A DNA stretch of 64,000 bases from Albula goreensis (lineage: Eukaryota; Chordata; Actinopteri; Albuliformes; Albulidae): assembly GCA_022829145.1 (NCBI GenBank), contig CM040764.1, positions 7,859,144-7,923,143 of the forward strand, read 5' to 3'. Position 1 is the stretch's first letter. The number at the start of each line of letters is the position of its first letter. The translations under genes and the position numbers were made by a program. The notes under the pieces are model-generated. The model saw only the letters and a list, made by a program, of their open reading frames with translations, was not told the DNA's origin and searched no databases. Shown piece after piece: positions 46,331 through 57,900 of the stretch.

Positions 46331-47256
46331 CTCAGATGTGATTAAAGTGCCAAACCCTGCCCGCGAGCGAACAGGAAACGCCGTCTGTCCAAATAGCTGG
46401 ATACGTAATTCATAGTCTGATTGAAAAGACAAAGACATGCGTTTTTTTTTTAATATAACAGTTAAGCCATAAAGACTGCAAGGATTTGCATTGGTAAAGC
46501 GTGTTTGAAATGATGTGGCCCTGTAGGGTATGGATTTTATGTTATATGCCCTGCTGTATGAATTAGTGGATGTAGATTGAGAGAAAATGGTGACATTAGA
46601 AAGCTTAAATTTACTTCCTCATCACCCCAATGGTTTACATAAAAAATGAATGAAAACACAACATTTCCATGATGTAGTTAATTGTATGGCAAAGCTCACA
46701 AATTACACAAACACAATTAATAACCACAGAAAATTAACAGGCTTTTCAAATCTGTAACAAAAGTATTTTTATTCTTAAATCTTCATATTATATAACTCTC
46801 CATATTCATGTTTTACTCACCACCTGGCAATGTCCTTATGAATTTTTACAATACCCTCCTGTGTTCATTTGTGAGAGCAAACAGAACAAAACCAGCACAT
46901 CATACTTAAATATATAAACATTTAATACATTGTACATTTGTCAATCTATATTTATATAATTTGTGTTTATAAATAATATAATAGCTATAAATGCTGATTT
47001 ATTCAGTCTGTTTTATTTTACATTATTTTTGTCTGCTTATGTTTTTATGTTTTAGTTAATGTTTTTGTTTATATGTTAAATACTTTTATCAACACATAAT
47101 ACCCAATAATGAAAAATTAAAACAATGTTGTTAACATTTTTGTAAAAATATCACAAAAATATTTTAAATAAATATTTATATTTATGTGTTCATGTTTAAA
47201 TATGTATTTAAAATAATTTGCAAAACGTTTAAACTATTTATTTCATTTTGTCATTA

Positions 47257-47368
47257 TGGATTGTTATGTGTCAATTTAGGGCAAAAAAAAATAAATTTTA
47301 ATTTTTGGTCTTTAACACACCAGTGTTGAAGAATTGAGGGTGTCTGAATACTTTCTGAGCCCACTGTA
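47257..47368. mobile_element. Degenerate Tc1/mariner-like transposon end
   Basis: The segment reads TTTAATTTTTGGTCTTTAAC, then a gap, then GGGTGTCTGAATACTTTCTG and AGCCCACTGTATG. This closely resembles the terminal region of fish Tc1-like elements (a 'GTGAATACTTTCTGA..GCACTGTA' end preceded by 'TTTAACACAACAAAATG'). No transposase frame or opposite terminus was found nearby. Confidence 0.5.
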
Positions 47369-49273
47369 TGTATATATGTATTTGCCTGTTATTTGAAGAA
47401 AATTAATGTATTACTCTCAAAAAACAGCAAAAAAATTTGAGAACAAAGCAGGAAAATATTAAGAATGTTGTTGTCAGGGACGTTTTTGGGCATGTACTTT
47501 TTGTTTTTCAGCTGCTTGAGTGTTATGAGTGTTTGCACGGACAAGTGTCTCCAGTAGCAACTTCTCTCAAAATAAAAGACGGTGCCTACAGTGAAAAAAG
47601 AGGGATCCGTATCACAGCAACGAGGCTGAGGCGAACAGACCAATGGGTGCGCAAGCTGAAATCTGAGCCTAGTCATTAGTCAGCTGTGATTCTGCCGTCT
47701 AGGCGCACAAATATCCCACAGGTGATTCACATCATGCAGGCTATACATGGCCATGGATATCATATATGGCCTTGAGTAAACCCAGTCATATTTGAACACC
47801 GCGCACCTCCCAGGAAGGAACGGAATGATACACATACTACTGTATAAGCGGAGAATAAATAAAACACCCCCCACGAACGCTTTACAACTGATTTCTACAG
47901 TCTGTACTTTTTGCATGAACAAGGAATTTCAGCAATACCATTTTAATAACACATTGAATAGAGCTTTATAAGAAATTCCTTTTGTCTTTTTTTGTCTTTG
48001 TTAATACTGATGGCATTATAATGTAAACTAATCAAGTTTTCCATTGATAAAAGTTCAAAAAAACTACCATAATATGATATGATATAACATAACATAACAT
48101 AAAACATAATACAACACAACAGCATAATATTCTACAGGTGCAGTGAAAATAAAGGGTTATTGAAACCACTGGCATGATTGTCACACAACATAATTTTGAG
48201 TAATAACACTGAAATGTACTGAAAAACAGTTAAAGAGTGCAGGATACAGTTTTAATGCTGGTTTATTTTACTTTGTAATACATAGGTAATGCTGAACAGG
48301 CGGTTTTGTTTCCTCACTGGATTTTGAACTGCTAGAAAAACTTTGCTTAGGTAATCAAAATTTCCATTCCAGAAGTAAAAGTGGAATTTTAGAAGCCAAG
48401 ACAGACGAACGTATACATGCGTGGGCGTAGATCTGCCACCTTTCAAACCTTATTACTCACTTCCTGTCACAGAACAAGAGAGAGCTGGAAAAATTCAGTA
48501 CTCCCCTTCTGCTGAAACATCTTTGTGTTGACAACTATGAATACGGTTTATATTTGTGTCAAAACTTTGACCCACTTTGTCACCTCCACTAATCTTCCTT
48601 TGCAGCTTTTCAAATCCAATCCCAGCGATTTAAAACCTAAAAACTGCTTTTTACTTAAAAGGCAGACTAAATTCAGCAAATATAAGTAGTCCTTATTGGT
48701 TCCAGTGTTTCTGTGAGAAAATGAAAAAAACACAAAAAAGTGATGTGGATAGCACTTTAGAGACCTTTATCAAATACCCATTCATAAACAAAAATTGTTT
48801 ATCAGAGATACGTAAAGCATGGAATTTTTCAGGGAAATCTGATTTCGTCACGCAATTTATGATCAGATATGACAGTGCTAATGTATCTGTGATTTGTGTG
48901 TGAATTTACAGTATGCCACACCCTGGGGTTGGTCACTCACCCAAGTGTGAATGTGTGTGTGTGTGTGTGTGTGTTCCTGTGGCTCTAGACATGTCCTGAG
49001 GCGTGAGTAAGTGCCGCGTAGAGGAATATGGCCCTGGAGGGTAGTGAGTTGCACGGCGCGGTTAGCCTCAGTCAGTATGCGATCACTGCCACGCCTGCTG
49101 GAACAGGCCGGAGCACACACAGATCTGTGACAGGGCTGCAGGGTGGGGCTGCGGTTTTGGGGGAGGAGGAGGGTTACCTTACGCAGGGAACACAAAACAA
49201 CCACACACACCCAACACACTGCCCCTCCCTGGAATTGCCCGGCCTCCGCTCGAGGGCCTCATCAACATTCCGT

Positions 49274-49274
<1 letters not shown>

Positions 49275-49348
<74 letters not shown>
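49275..49348. repeat. (AC)n microsatellite, 37 units
   Basis: Uninterrupted AC dinucleotide run of 74 bp. The His-Thr and Cys-Val frames read across it are artefacts. A shorter GT run lies at about 48953-48973. Confidence 0.95.
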
Positions 49349-49350
<2 letters not shown>

Positions 49351-50364
49351 TTCCAAGGGAGGGACTCAGACAATCGTGGCACAGACAGGAATTCGCATAT
49401 TCGCACTATTTTGTATCTACTTATTCCCCCTGTATCTTCACAAGTCGCATGGCCCTGTTGGTTACAGTATAAAAGCTGAGGACACAGAAGGGCTTGCAGG
49501 GGGGGTACCCTGTTGAATTTGTTGAGTCCTAAGGGTACAGCTCAACCTGTTCAGAGCAGCTGGGCGCTTTCATTTTCCTTCTCTTTTTTTCACGTTATTG
49601 CTGAGCAAGACTGAATGAAGCCTTCAGCTACAAGACTAACACATTAACCCTGAAACAGGCTCTGTCTTTAAGTAGGCTATACCACGAGCACATCTCGTTC
49701 ACTATTCACAGTCTCCATTATCTGAAAGAATGTCCTCAAAAGTCAGGGGGCCCCCTGTGTCTGCTGGTGTTTGTTACGGCCTATCTCTTGATAAATTAAG
49801 GATGCTGAACACGTTAAAAGTTAATAATTTTTAAATTCAATCAGGACCAATTAGGACTCCCATGAGTTTATATTTAATCACTTACAAATCTGACCTCTTC
49901 CTGAAGGATCCATCTTGCTTCTTGCGCAATAAGAGCAATCATTAGTTTATCTGCCTGTAATCATAGGCTTATCTAATTAAAAGTACTGGGATGTGAAATA
50001 TGGGAATCTTTGTAGCGTAATATAGCTTTTAATAATCCTCAAATATGGTAAAAGCATGAAAAGCAGCCATGGAGCTCGATAAGGCCAAAGGCTGAAAATC
50101 TCTATTCCATTAAGATCATTATCTTGAACTGTGGAGCATCAAACACGTTTTTGTTTAGATTTACACATCTTTCACAAAATGGGCTCCTTGACCTCAGTAT
50201 GTTGGTGTTTGTTCCAACAATTCTCTTGATTTTGTTGAAACATGTTTAGATTCCCTAATTCTGTACGAGAAAGATTTGAGAGATAATGCAGGTAGAACAA
50301 TGCTCTTTTCCCTTTGCTTTACATCTCAACTCGTCTGCCAAAAAAGTTTTAGTTTTATGGAGCT

Positions 50365-50508
50365 GGGCCTGTATCCAAAAAGCACTCAGAAAGAGTGCTG
50401 ATCTGGGGTCAGTTTTGTGTTTTCACTAAAAATGGACAAGGTTGAGACATACATGAGGAAATCTGAGGTTAGGTCAGCACTCCTAACTTCAGATTCATCA
50501 GATTCATC
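50365..50508. mobile_element. MITE-like inverted-repeat element
   Basis: The left half contains GGCCTGTATCCAAAAAGCAC and GAGTGCTGATCTGGGGTCAG; the right half contains AGGTCAGCACTCCTAACTTC. The CAGCACTC words are inverted copies of GAGTGCTG, giving a decayed palindrome. It resembles a dispersed teleost repeat family known to me by its 'GTATCC(A)CAAAGC ... GAGTGCTGATCTAGGATCAG' start. Boundaries are approximate. Confidence 0.5.
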
Positions 50509-51744
50509 CATAACAAGAATCTACCAGTAACTGAACTTCAGCAAATAAATGGTTGTTGCATTAACTGTCTGACCAGTTTAAAGTCCGTAAATAGCTTATC
50601 TGTGACAGTGAGGTTGAGCTCTCCTCATTGCATATTAATAGTGTCTCGTTAAAACAATTAACATCTTGTCCCACTACAGGAATTGCAGTTATAACTAATG
50701 AAGAGTATTCGCCACAAACAAACCGCAGGCAATATGTGGAAAGCCCATTTTTAGAGGAGCAAGTAAATTACTTGTGACTTTGGTTGCTCATGTTCGGATT
50801 TTGCACTCAGAAACCATCTCGCACACAACAAATGCCAGCTCCACAAATAGAATGAATGAACAAATGCACCATAAATAAAAAAAAGACCCCAATACTTTCA
50901 GAATATAAAGTAGTTGACTGGAAGGGGTGTTTCACAAACCATTTTATAAATGGTTGGAAAGAGAACAGAAATGAGTAAGAGAACAAGAGGATCATTCTGC
51001 ATCTTTCCTGGAAGAGAGGCAGCTTTTATCCAATAAAAAAGCCCCTGTATTCTCTCCCACACTGGCATAAATCACCGCGGCAACTATCCCAGCATGATCT
51101 TCACCAACAGGAAGTGCTTCCTTATGGCTCTCAATGGCATTTTTTTCTTGGACCCTACTTGTACCCATCAGCCCTTGTTCAGCCACCACACACTCGTGTT
51201 TGTGACTGAATATTAAGCAGAATATAACTGATGAATGACATCATACTGGCCCAGTCCATCAGACTGCATGATGGGTAAAAAAAAAAAAAAAAAAAAACTT
51301 GGCATAAAACTGAAATCTCCAAAGGGCAAGGTTTGCATAAAGAAATACTTTTTTCTATACGAAATTGAAAAATAGAGCAATATCATGATGCTGACCTTTG
51401 CAAGGCTTAAACATACAGCCATAGACTGAGAAGGGAAGCTTTATAAACCGATATAGGGAGGCAAATCATATTTATGTGGCAGTTTAAGAAAGAGTAAGGC
51501 GGGTTTGAACATGAAGTGTTGTAAAAGTCAGCATAAACTACTCAGCACCTTGTAAGTGTATATGTGGCAACAAGACAATTATATGCAATGGAAATAAGAT
51601 CATCCACAGAGACAGCAAAACAAAGGGAGAAGGCACGAGAAAGAGAGAAGGGAGAGAGAATGACAGAGAATGAGAGAAACAACAAGACCAAATAAGAGAC
51701 AGACAACACCAATGAAATGACAGTGTAGTGTGTGAACGAACAAG

Positions 51745-51865
51745 GCAGAGTCCGATAACATTTATTATTTTAATGGTACAATTTGATTTACAGGCAAATA
51801 AGTAATAAACAGGAGTTTATCAGGGCCTTTATAATGACACTGTGATCTGGTAAAAGGTGTGTTGG

Positions 51866-51902
<37 letters not shown>

Positions 51903-54281
51903 AAAAAAAAAAAAAAAAAAACATTAGCAGTGCCCTCTATAGCCAAAAGTTCACAATTCTGTGCAACACACACGTTATCTAAGAAGATTACACATACTTG
52001 AGACTTTATAAATAAGAAATACTGTTTTATACATAGGAGTGTATACATGTTGCACAGCCCAGATTAAGGGTGAGGAGGGGTGCGTGTGAGTTTGTGTATG
52101 TGTGTGAGTGTGTGTGTGTGTGCTGGCCTCTGTCTCTTGAACTATTTCTGCTAAACACCATGTTCGCCCAACATGACAGGGATTTAGTGTTCTGTGGGGC
52201 GAACGGTGGGGGGGGTTGGGGGGTGGTTACAGTAAGTGGGTAAGGTTACAGTAAGAGATAACGCAGGAGAGGCCAGACACAAATCCTTGCTTCATTTAGA
52301 ATGCTAGAAAGAGTGAAGAACCAAGCCACTGCTAAGGTTGTAACCTGCCCCTTACAAACAGGGCAGAAACACTTCCCGACATGATGTCATATCCTGTTTA
52401 CAAATGCAGTGATGTTTCCCTGCCAGTGTTTACCAGATTAGATTCAAATACAAGGGTGACAGTATACGGAGGTACGACCACACTTATTTATATTATATAT
52501 ATTTATATAAATGTATGTATATATGTGCATTTGTTAAATTACTAAAGATGAAGGCACTGCGTGCAAAAAATACAAACGTCTTCCTTGCCAGGAGCAGTAT
52601 AATATGAATTATGACGACAGAAGATTATGTCCAAATACAAAGGCACAGAATACTGTTAAGTTGTTAACTGACGGCTCACACTGACTGACATTTTATATGC
52701 GGTAAAAATGAAATGTCTGGCGTTTCACGAGTGGCTTCGAATGTCTGAAGAACTCAGGACTACTGCAAAAAATTAGAGTGGAGAAGAGTTCCTCCTTTTG
52801 AAGTGTTGTTAGCGGCTAATTTGTGACCCCCTCTCTGAAAATGAAAACATGTGGCGCAGCTATGTAGCAACACAGAGCCATGTACAGAAGCAAGCAGGTA
52901 ATACCACAGACATATTCTATATATTTATATATTATGTGGAGGTTTCTGTTGCTTTTTTTTTTAATTATTTGTGATAGGACCTGTTAGAAGAGGTGGTCGG
53001 GATTTCTTTATTTTTTAAAATCAGTCCTGAATCATTTAAGCATATATTTACATGACAATAACATTTCCTCACTCTATATCATAAAAAAACATTCACACAA
53101 AAATATAACATTTGAAATAATAATTAGCACCAGTGTATCAGGTAAAATCTACGCAAATGTACAAAGTTGCATAGTGTATGTGTACGTCTGTGTTGTTTTT
53201 TTTTTTTTTTCCGTTTTCAAAAAAAAAAAAAATGTTAATGTGTGATTTGCAATACACCTGGATGAAACAGCAGCTTCAGGAAAAAAAAAAAAATTGTCGC
53301 ATTCAAGAAAAAAAAAAAAAAAAAAAAACCACTGTGTTAAAGATGTTTAACGGCTAAAAAAAAAAAAAAAAAAAAAATCACCCCGTCCCTATGTCAAAAC
53401 CTGCCCCTTCTCTCCTCAATAAGACACTTTAAAGGGTTCTCAAAAAACAGCTGCAGGAGGTTCTAGACGCCTCTGTAGTGTGTGACGACTGACAGGTCCG
53501 TAAGTCTGTGCGTATGCAGTACAGACACAAATTCACGTGACATGCGCATACACTATAGACTAACAGCTTCAAGTGTCTCTATATATAGTCGGTATAAACA
53601 AAGACGAGTTTCTGTGAGTGTACACGGCACAGAATTTATTGCATTGAATACTGTATTTGGATGAGTATAACAGGAGTGTTATTGGCAAAGTCTCTATGGA
53701 GTGATTAGATATTAATATTAATAATAATACAAAAACAGGAGTCCTTCACTGCTTGGTTTTTGAGCTGTCGGTGTAGCACACATTATGGGATAATACCGAG
53801 ACTGCAGGGCTGAGCCTGAGGGGGCGGGTTCGTCTGGACTGCGCGTTGTGGTAGCTTATTGACCTCCAGACGGGACGTTCAGGGGAGGGGGGAGGGGCTG
53901 GTGGAGGGGGTACTGTGTCGTTTTTATTTAAAAAAATAAAATAAAATAGGCGCAGGTTGGAAAAGTCACAAGGGGTGCTAACGCTCCACCCCCATCTCCC
54001 GCCGACCCCTCCCCCTTCATCCTGTAATCGTTTCCTTTGACTTCCCTCCATCCCCCTGGTTCAACCTAGAGTCGGTGGCTTCTCTTAGGAAGAAAAAAAG
54101 ACCAAAAAAAAAAAACAAATAAACTGTTTTGGTAAAAAGTGGCATTCTGCCAGAGTGTTAGATGTGGATGTTGAAGGGGGCAAGGGTTGGGTGGGGGTGG
54201 AGATGGAGGGAGAGGGAGAAGAGGGTTAGGGAGGAGTGGAGAGATGAGAGATGGAGGGAGTAAGGAGGTGATGGAGGAGTG
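51745..54281 (-). other. lamc1: lamc1 3' UTR
   Basis: Minus-strand sequence after the lamc1 TAA (54284-54282), carried to a minus-strand AATAAA at 51766-51761. A length of about 2.5 kb is in line with the long mammalian LAMC1 3' UTR. It contains several long A runs on the plus strand, which would be oligo(U) in the mRNA: 51871-51896, 51903-51921, 53219-53232, 53281-53293, 53309-53328 and 53356-53377. Earlier alternative AATAAA signals may exist (for example near 53008). Confidence 0.5.
51761..51766 (-). terminator. lamc1: lamc1 polyadenylation signal AATAAA (minus strand), candidate
   Basis: TTTATT on the plus strand about 2.5 kb downstream of the lamc1 stop. Chosen because beyond it the sequence loses the U-tract character of the UTR; other hexamers nearer the stop could also be used. 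Confidence 0.4.
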
Positions 54282-54922
54282 TTAAGGCCTCTCCAGGGAG
54301 GCGGTGTTGTAGCAGCCGGGCGGAAGCGTGTTCTTGATGTCGTTCAGGTTGTTGATGTCGTTTTTGATCTCGCGGATCTGACGGTCGTAGTCCATGATCA
54401 TGTCCTCCTGGCTCTGAGCCACCTGGTTGAGCTCGTTCAGCTTCTTGTCCAGGTCGCTACTCGCCATCTGGTCTTTGGCCCGCTTCAATGACCCGTCGAT
54501 CTGGTCCAGTTTACTCAAGTCCACTTTGTCAATGTTACCTGGAGCCAGAAAGTCAAAATATTATGTGGAGCCAGGGGGCACACAGTGACTCCATTTACAT
54601 TAAAACATGAAAAGCTAGCAATTCAGAGACTTATGACTTATATTCTTACCCAGTTGCTTCAGCAGGTCATTTATGGTGTTCAGAACAGTTTTGACTGCAT
54701 TCTTGGCTTTGCGGGCATTGTCCTCTGCTTCCTTAGCTGCATCTGAGGCCTAAAAAAATCGTCAACATCAGTGTGACATCAGCACAACCACGTTATGACA
54801 TCATCAGTATGTGACAGTAACTAACACAATCACAACCTTCCACCAACCAGCCTGACTTTGTACCCTGTGTGATGGAGAAACGTACTTCATAATAGAGTAC
54901 TCCCTGTATAGGGCCTGGGTCC

Positions 54923-54953
<31 letters not shown>

Positions 54954-57900
54954 ACTTCCTGTATGGAACCTGGGTCATGACAGAGTACTTCCTGTATGGA
55001 ACCTGGATCATTACATAACTTCCTGTATGGAACCTGGGTCATTACATTACTTTCAGTATGGAACCTGGGTCATATCAAGAGTACTTCCTGTATGGAACCT
55101 GGGTCATATCAGAGTACTTCCTTGGGGGTCACACTTACCATGTTGGCCATCATCATGTCCATGTCGGCTTCCGCCTTCTTCTTAGCCAGGTCGCCCTCAG
55201 CTGTGGCCAGCTGCGCCATCATCCCATTGACCTCGTCATCTAGCTTCATCGTGTCCTGGAACGCCTTCTCTGCGTCTGCCTTCGTGCTGGCAGCAGTCTG
55301 TGTGTGTTACACAAAACGCCATTTTAAACAACCTCACTAGCATAGCACAAAAACCCGACTTAATAGACAGAGACACCTTACATGGGGAACTAGTCTAAAT
55401 TTATACATGTATGCATCTGTACGTGTGTGTTTAATGCAGATATATGATCCTATACTCAAAGGAACGGTAAAATGGGCCACTGCTCTACATTGTATCATGT
55501 GATGTCACACAGCTGTGTGCTTTCTTACCTTCTGCACACCGGTGGCGATCTTCTCTGCCTCCTCTGCCTTGTTTTTGGCCTCCCGAGCATCAGCCGCCGC
55601 GTTGCCTAGCGCAGCCTCGGCCTGCTTCGTCTTGTCGTTGGCGGCGATGATGGTGGCATTGATTTCTGGGATCTTCTTCATGGCTTCTTCGGCAGCCGTT
55701 TTGTTGTCATTTACACGCTTGTCAAAATCTGGGCAGGAATGATGACATGAATAGGTTAGGTAAATATTACCGATGTACTGACACATAGTATAACAACTGT
55801 ACAGTCTAACAGGTGAAATATAAAGGATGACGAATAAGCTCATAGACTGCCATGCTCTCACCTCTCAGGGTCACCAGAATGTCTTGAGCCTCCTGATAGG
55901 TCGACTTCCCATTCTTGGCAGCCTCCTCAGCCAATGCCTTCGCAGCATCTGCTCGAGCCAGCAACTGATCCGCAGTCTGACGGGGAGAGAGAGAGATTAA
56001 AGTTGTTTTTATTTTTGAAAGTGAGAAAGAGAGAGGAAGAGAAAAAGGAATAGGTAGGGATTTCCTTAAATATGTTGCATTGTCCTGAACTGACAGGCTT
56101 ACACAGAGAGGGAGCAGTAGGAGAACAAACTCACAAAAGACCTCTATAAACACGCTGTTTTGTCTTTTTTATTCTCTTCCTTCCTTTTATGAGCCTGACT
56201 CAATGTTCTGAATAAAGTGTGCGTGAACAGGGAAACCCACCTGCTGCTCAGTCTTGCCCTTGTCCAGCAGCTTCCTGACCTCTGCCTCCTTGCCCTTAAG
56301 GTCATCCCGCAGGTCCATGTACTCCTTCTCAGTCTTATCAATCAGGTTGTCCAGGTCTGACGCCTCCTTCTTTATCTTATTGGCCTCATCCTGGGAGGGA
56401 CATGAGGAGATACAAATCAGATCACAGCTCAGAGGAGCTATGACAGACTTAATCCCACAGTGCTTTGCAAAACTTAACACATGAGAAATTCTCGAGAAAG
56501 TGTCATTCCTTAAAAACTGTCACTCCCACCTACATGAAGCACCAGAATGCTCACCACAGATCAGCTGACGTGGAGATGGAGGGGATTATTTTAACTGGGG
56601 AGGTGATCGTGTGACCCGCTTCAGCCAATCAGGCGAGGAGTTTGGCCAGGACACTGAGGAGCCTCTGTTATTCTATGTAATGACCAATGTTGTGTGGGAG
56701 GCAGCGCTGCTGTAGTTGTGCCAGGTTGAATCTTACCTCCAGTGTTTTGGTGTCGACGGGCGGCATGCCGGTGAGGTTGGCGTAGATCTGCAGGGCTTTG
56801 TTCCCCGCCTCCTCCGCCTCGGCGTGAACCTTGTTGGCCTGCTTCTCCAGGTTCTTCGCCAGCTCCTTGGCCTCGTTGTACCTGGATGAAAAAACATTTT
56901 CATGTGTAATGTGAGTAACATGAGTTATGGAGATGATTCTTTTTATTAAAGTTAATCTTGTATTAGTTTTCATGGGTGACCGCAGTGACTGACTTCTTGT
57001 TGAGATCCTCGATGTCGTCGTTGGTCTTAGTCTCTCCGTCCAGAGTAGATTTCAGGAGGTTCAAAGCCTTGGTAGAGGTGTCGTTGGCATCCTTTGCAAT
57101 CTTTTCAATCTGATCAGCGTCTGCCTTATGCCTGAGAGGTGCACACATAGCAAGATACTCAGTGTGCAAAAAAAATCTGCAAGTAGTAATTTTTAAAAAT
57201 GATTTTATCCTAGTTTGAATTACTCCAATGGTATTTTTAGGCCACTTCTTCCAACTCAGCAGTCTATTTGCTGAGCTCATCCATCACTGTAATGGAGGAG
57301 TACACTTAGGGTAACTGGTAGAGGCAGGTTGCTGATACACAATTTGTAGTCTGCCTGGTGGAGCTGCTGGTGTACAACTTAACTAGGGCAATGACTACAA
57401 CTCCCATCAACCCTCCATCCCTGGGGACGCTGCAGCCAGTTACTGACAAACTGGTACCCACCAGCAAAACTTCACTACTCTTGGAATTCTTTTGACTCCT
57501 CTCTTACTTGTCAGCCAGTTTCCTTGCCTCCTCTGCCAAGAGAGTCATGTTGTTGGGATCCCCTGTGCTTGTGGGTGTTTTGATTTCCTGCATAGAGACA
57601 AAGTTTGTGAATAATCACCCACAAAATTCACACCAAAATAACCACAAAAGCGATTATCATTCATAAATAAACTGTGTAAAGTGAAAATGAACAGTTCAGG
57701 GCCCTTAAAATAGTCAGGAGACAACAGATCTATTCCATCTGAAAGATTATTACAGCTTTATAGGTTATAACACTAGAGTGTTATAATAATGTTATAACAA
57801 CAACCAAAACATGGCTAATATGACTGTACTAGGTCTCTACTACAATGTTATTATGCCTCTATTACAACACTGCTGTGGCATTATTAGCACAATCATAGCA

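Larger units (their letters stand above)
46331..51744. other. Intergenic region between lamc2 and lamc1
   Basis: About 5.4 kb of AT-rich sequence. Recognisable content is limited to a Tc1-like terminus near 47257-47368, short GT and long CA microsatellites, an inverted-repeat element near 50365-50508 and a 22-bp A tract at 51276-51297. Open frames (47389-47679, 49028-49516) are either AT-rich noise or CA-repeat frames. Confidence 0.6.

Noticed and set aside
49028..49516. 162-codon frame with a His-Thr tract, and Cys-Val frames on the other strand
   Set aside because: Produced by the (AC)37 microsatellite.
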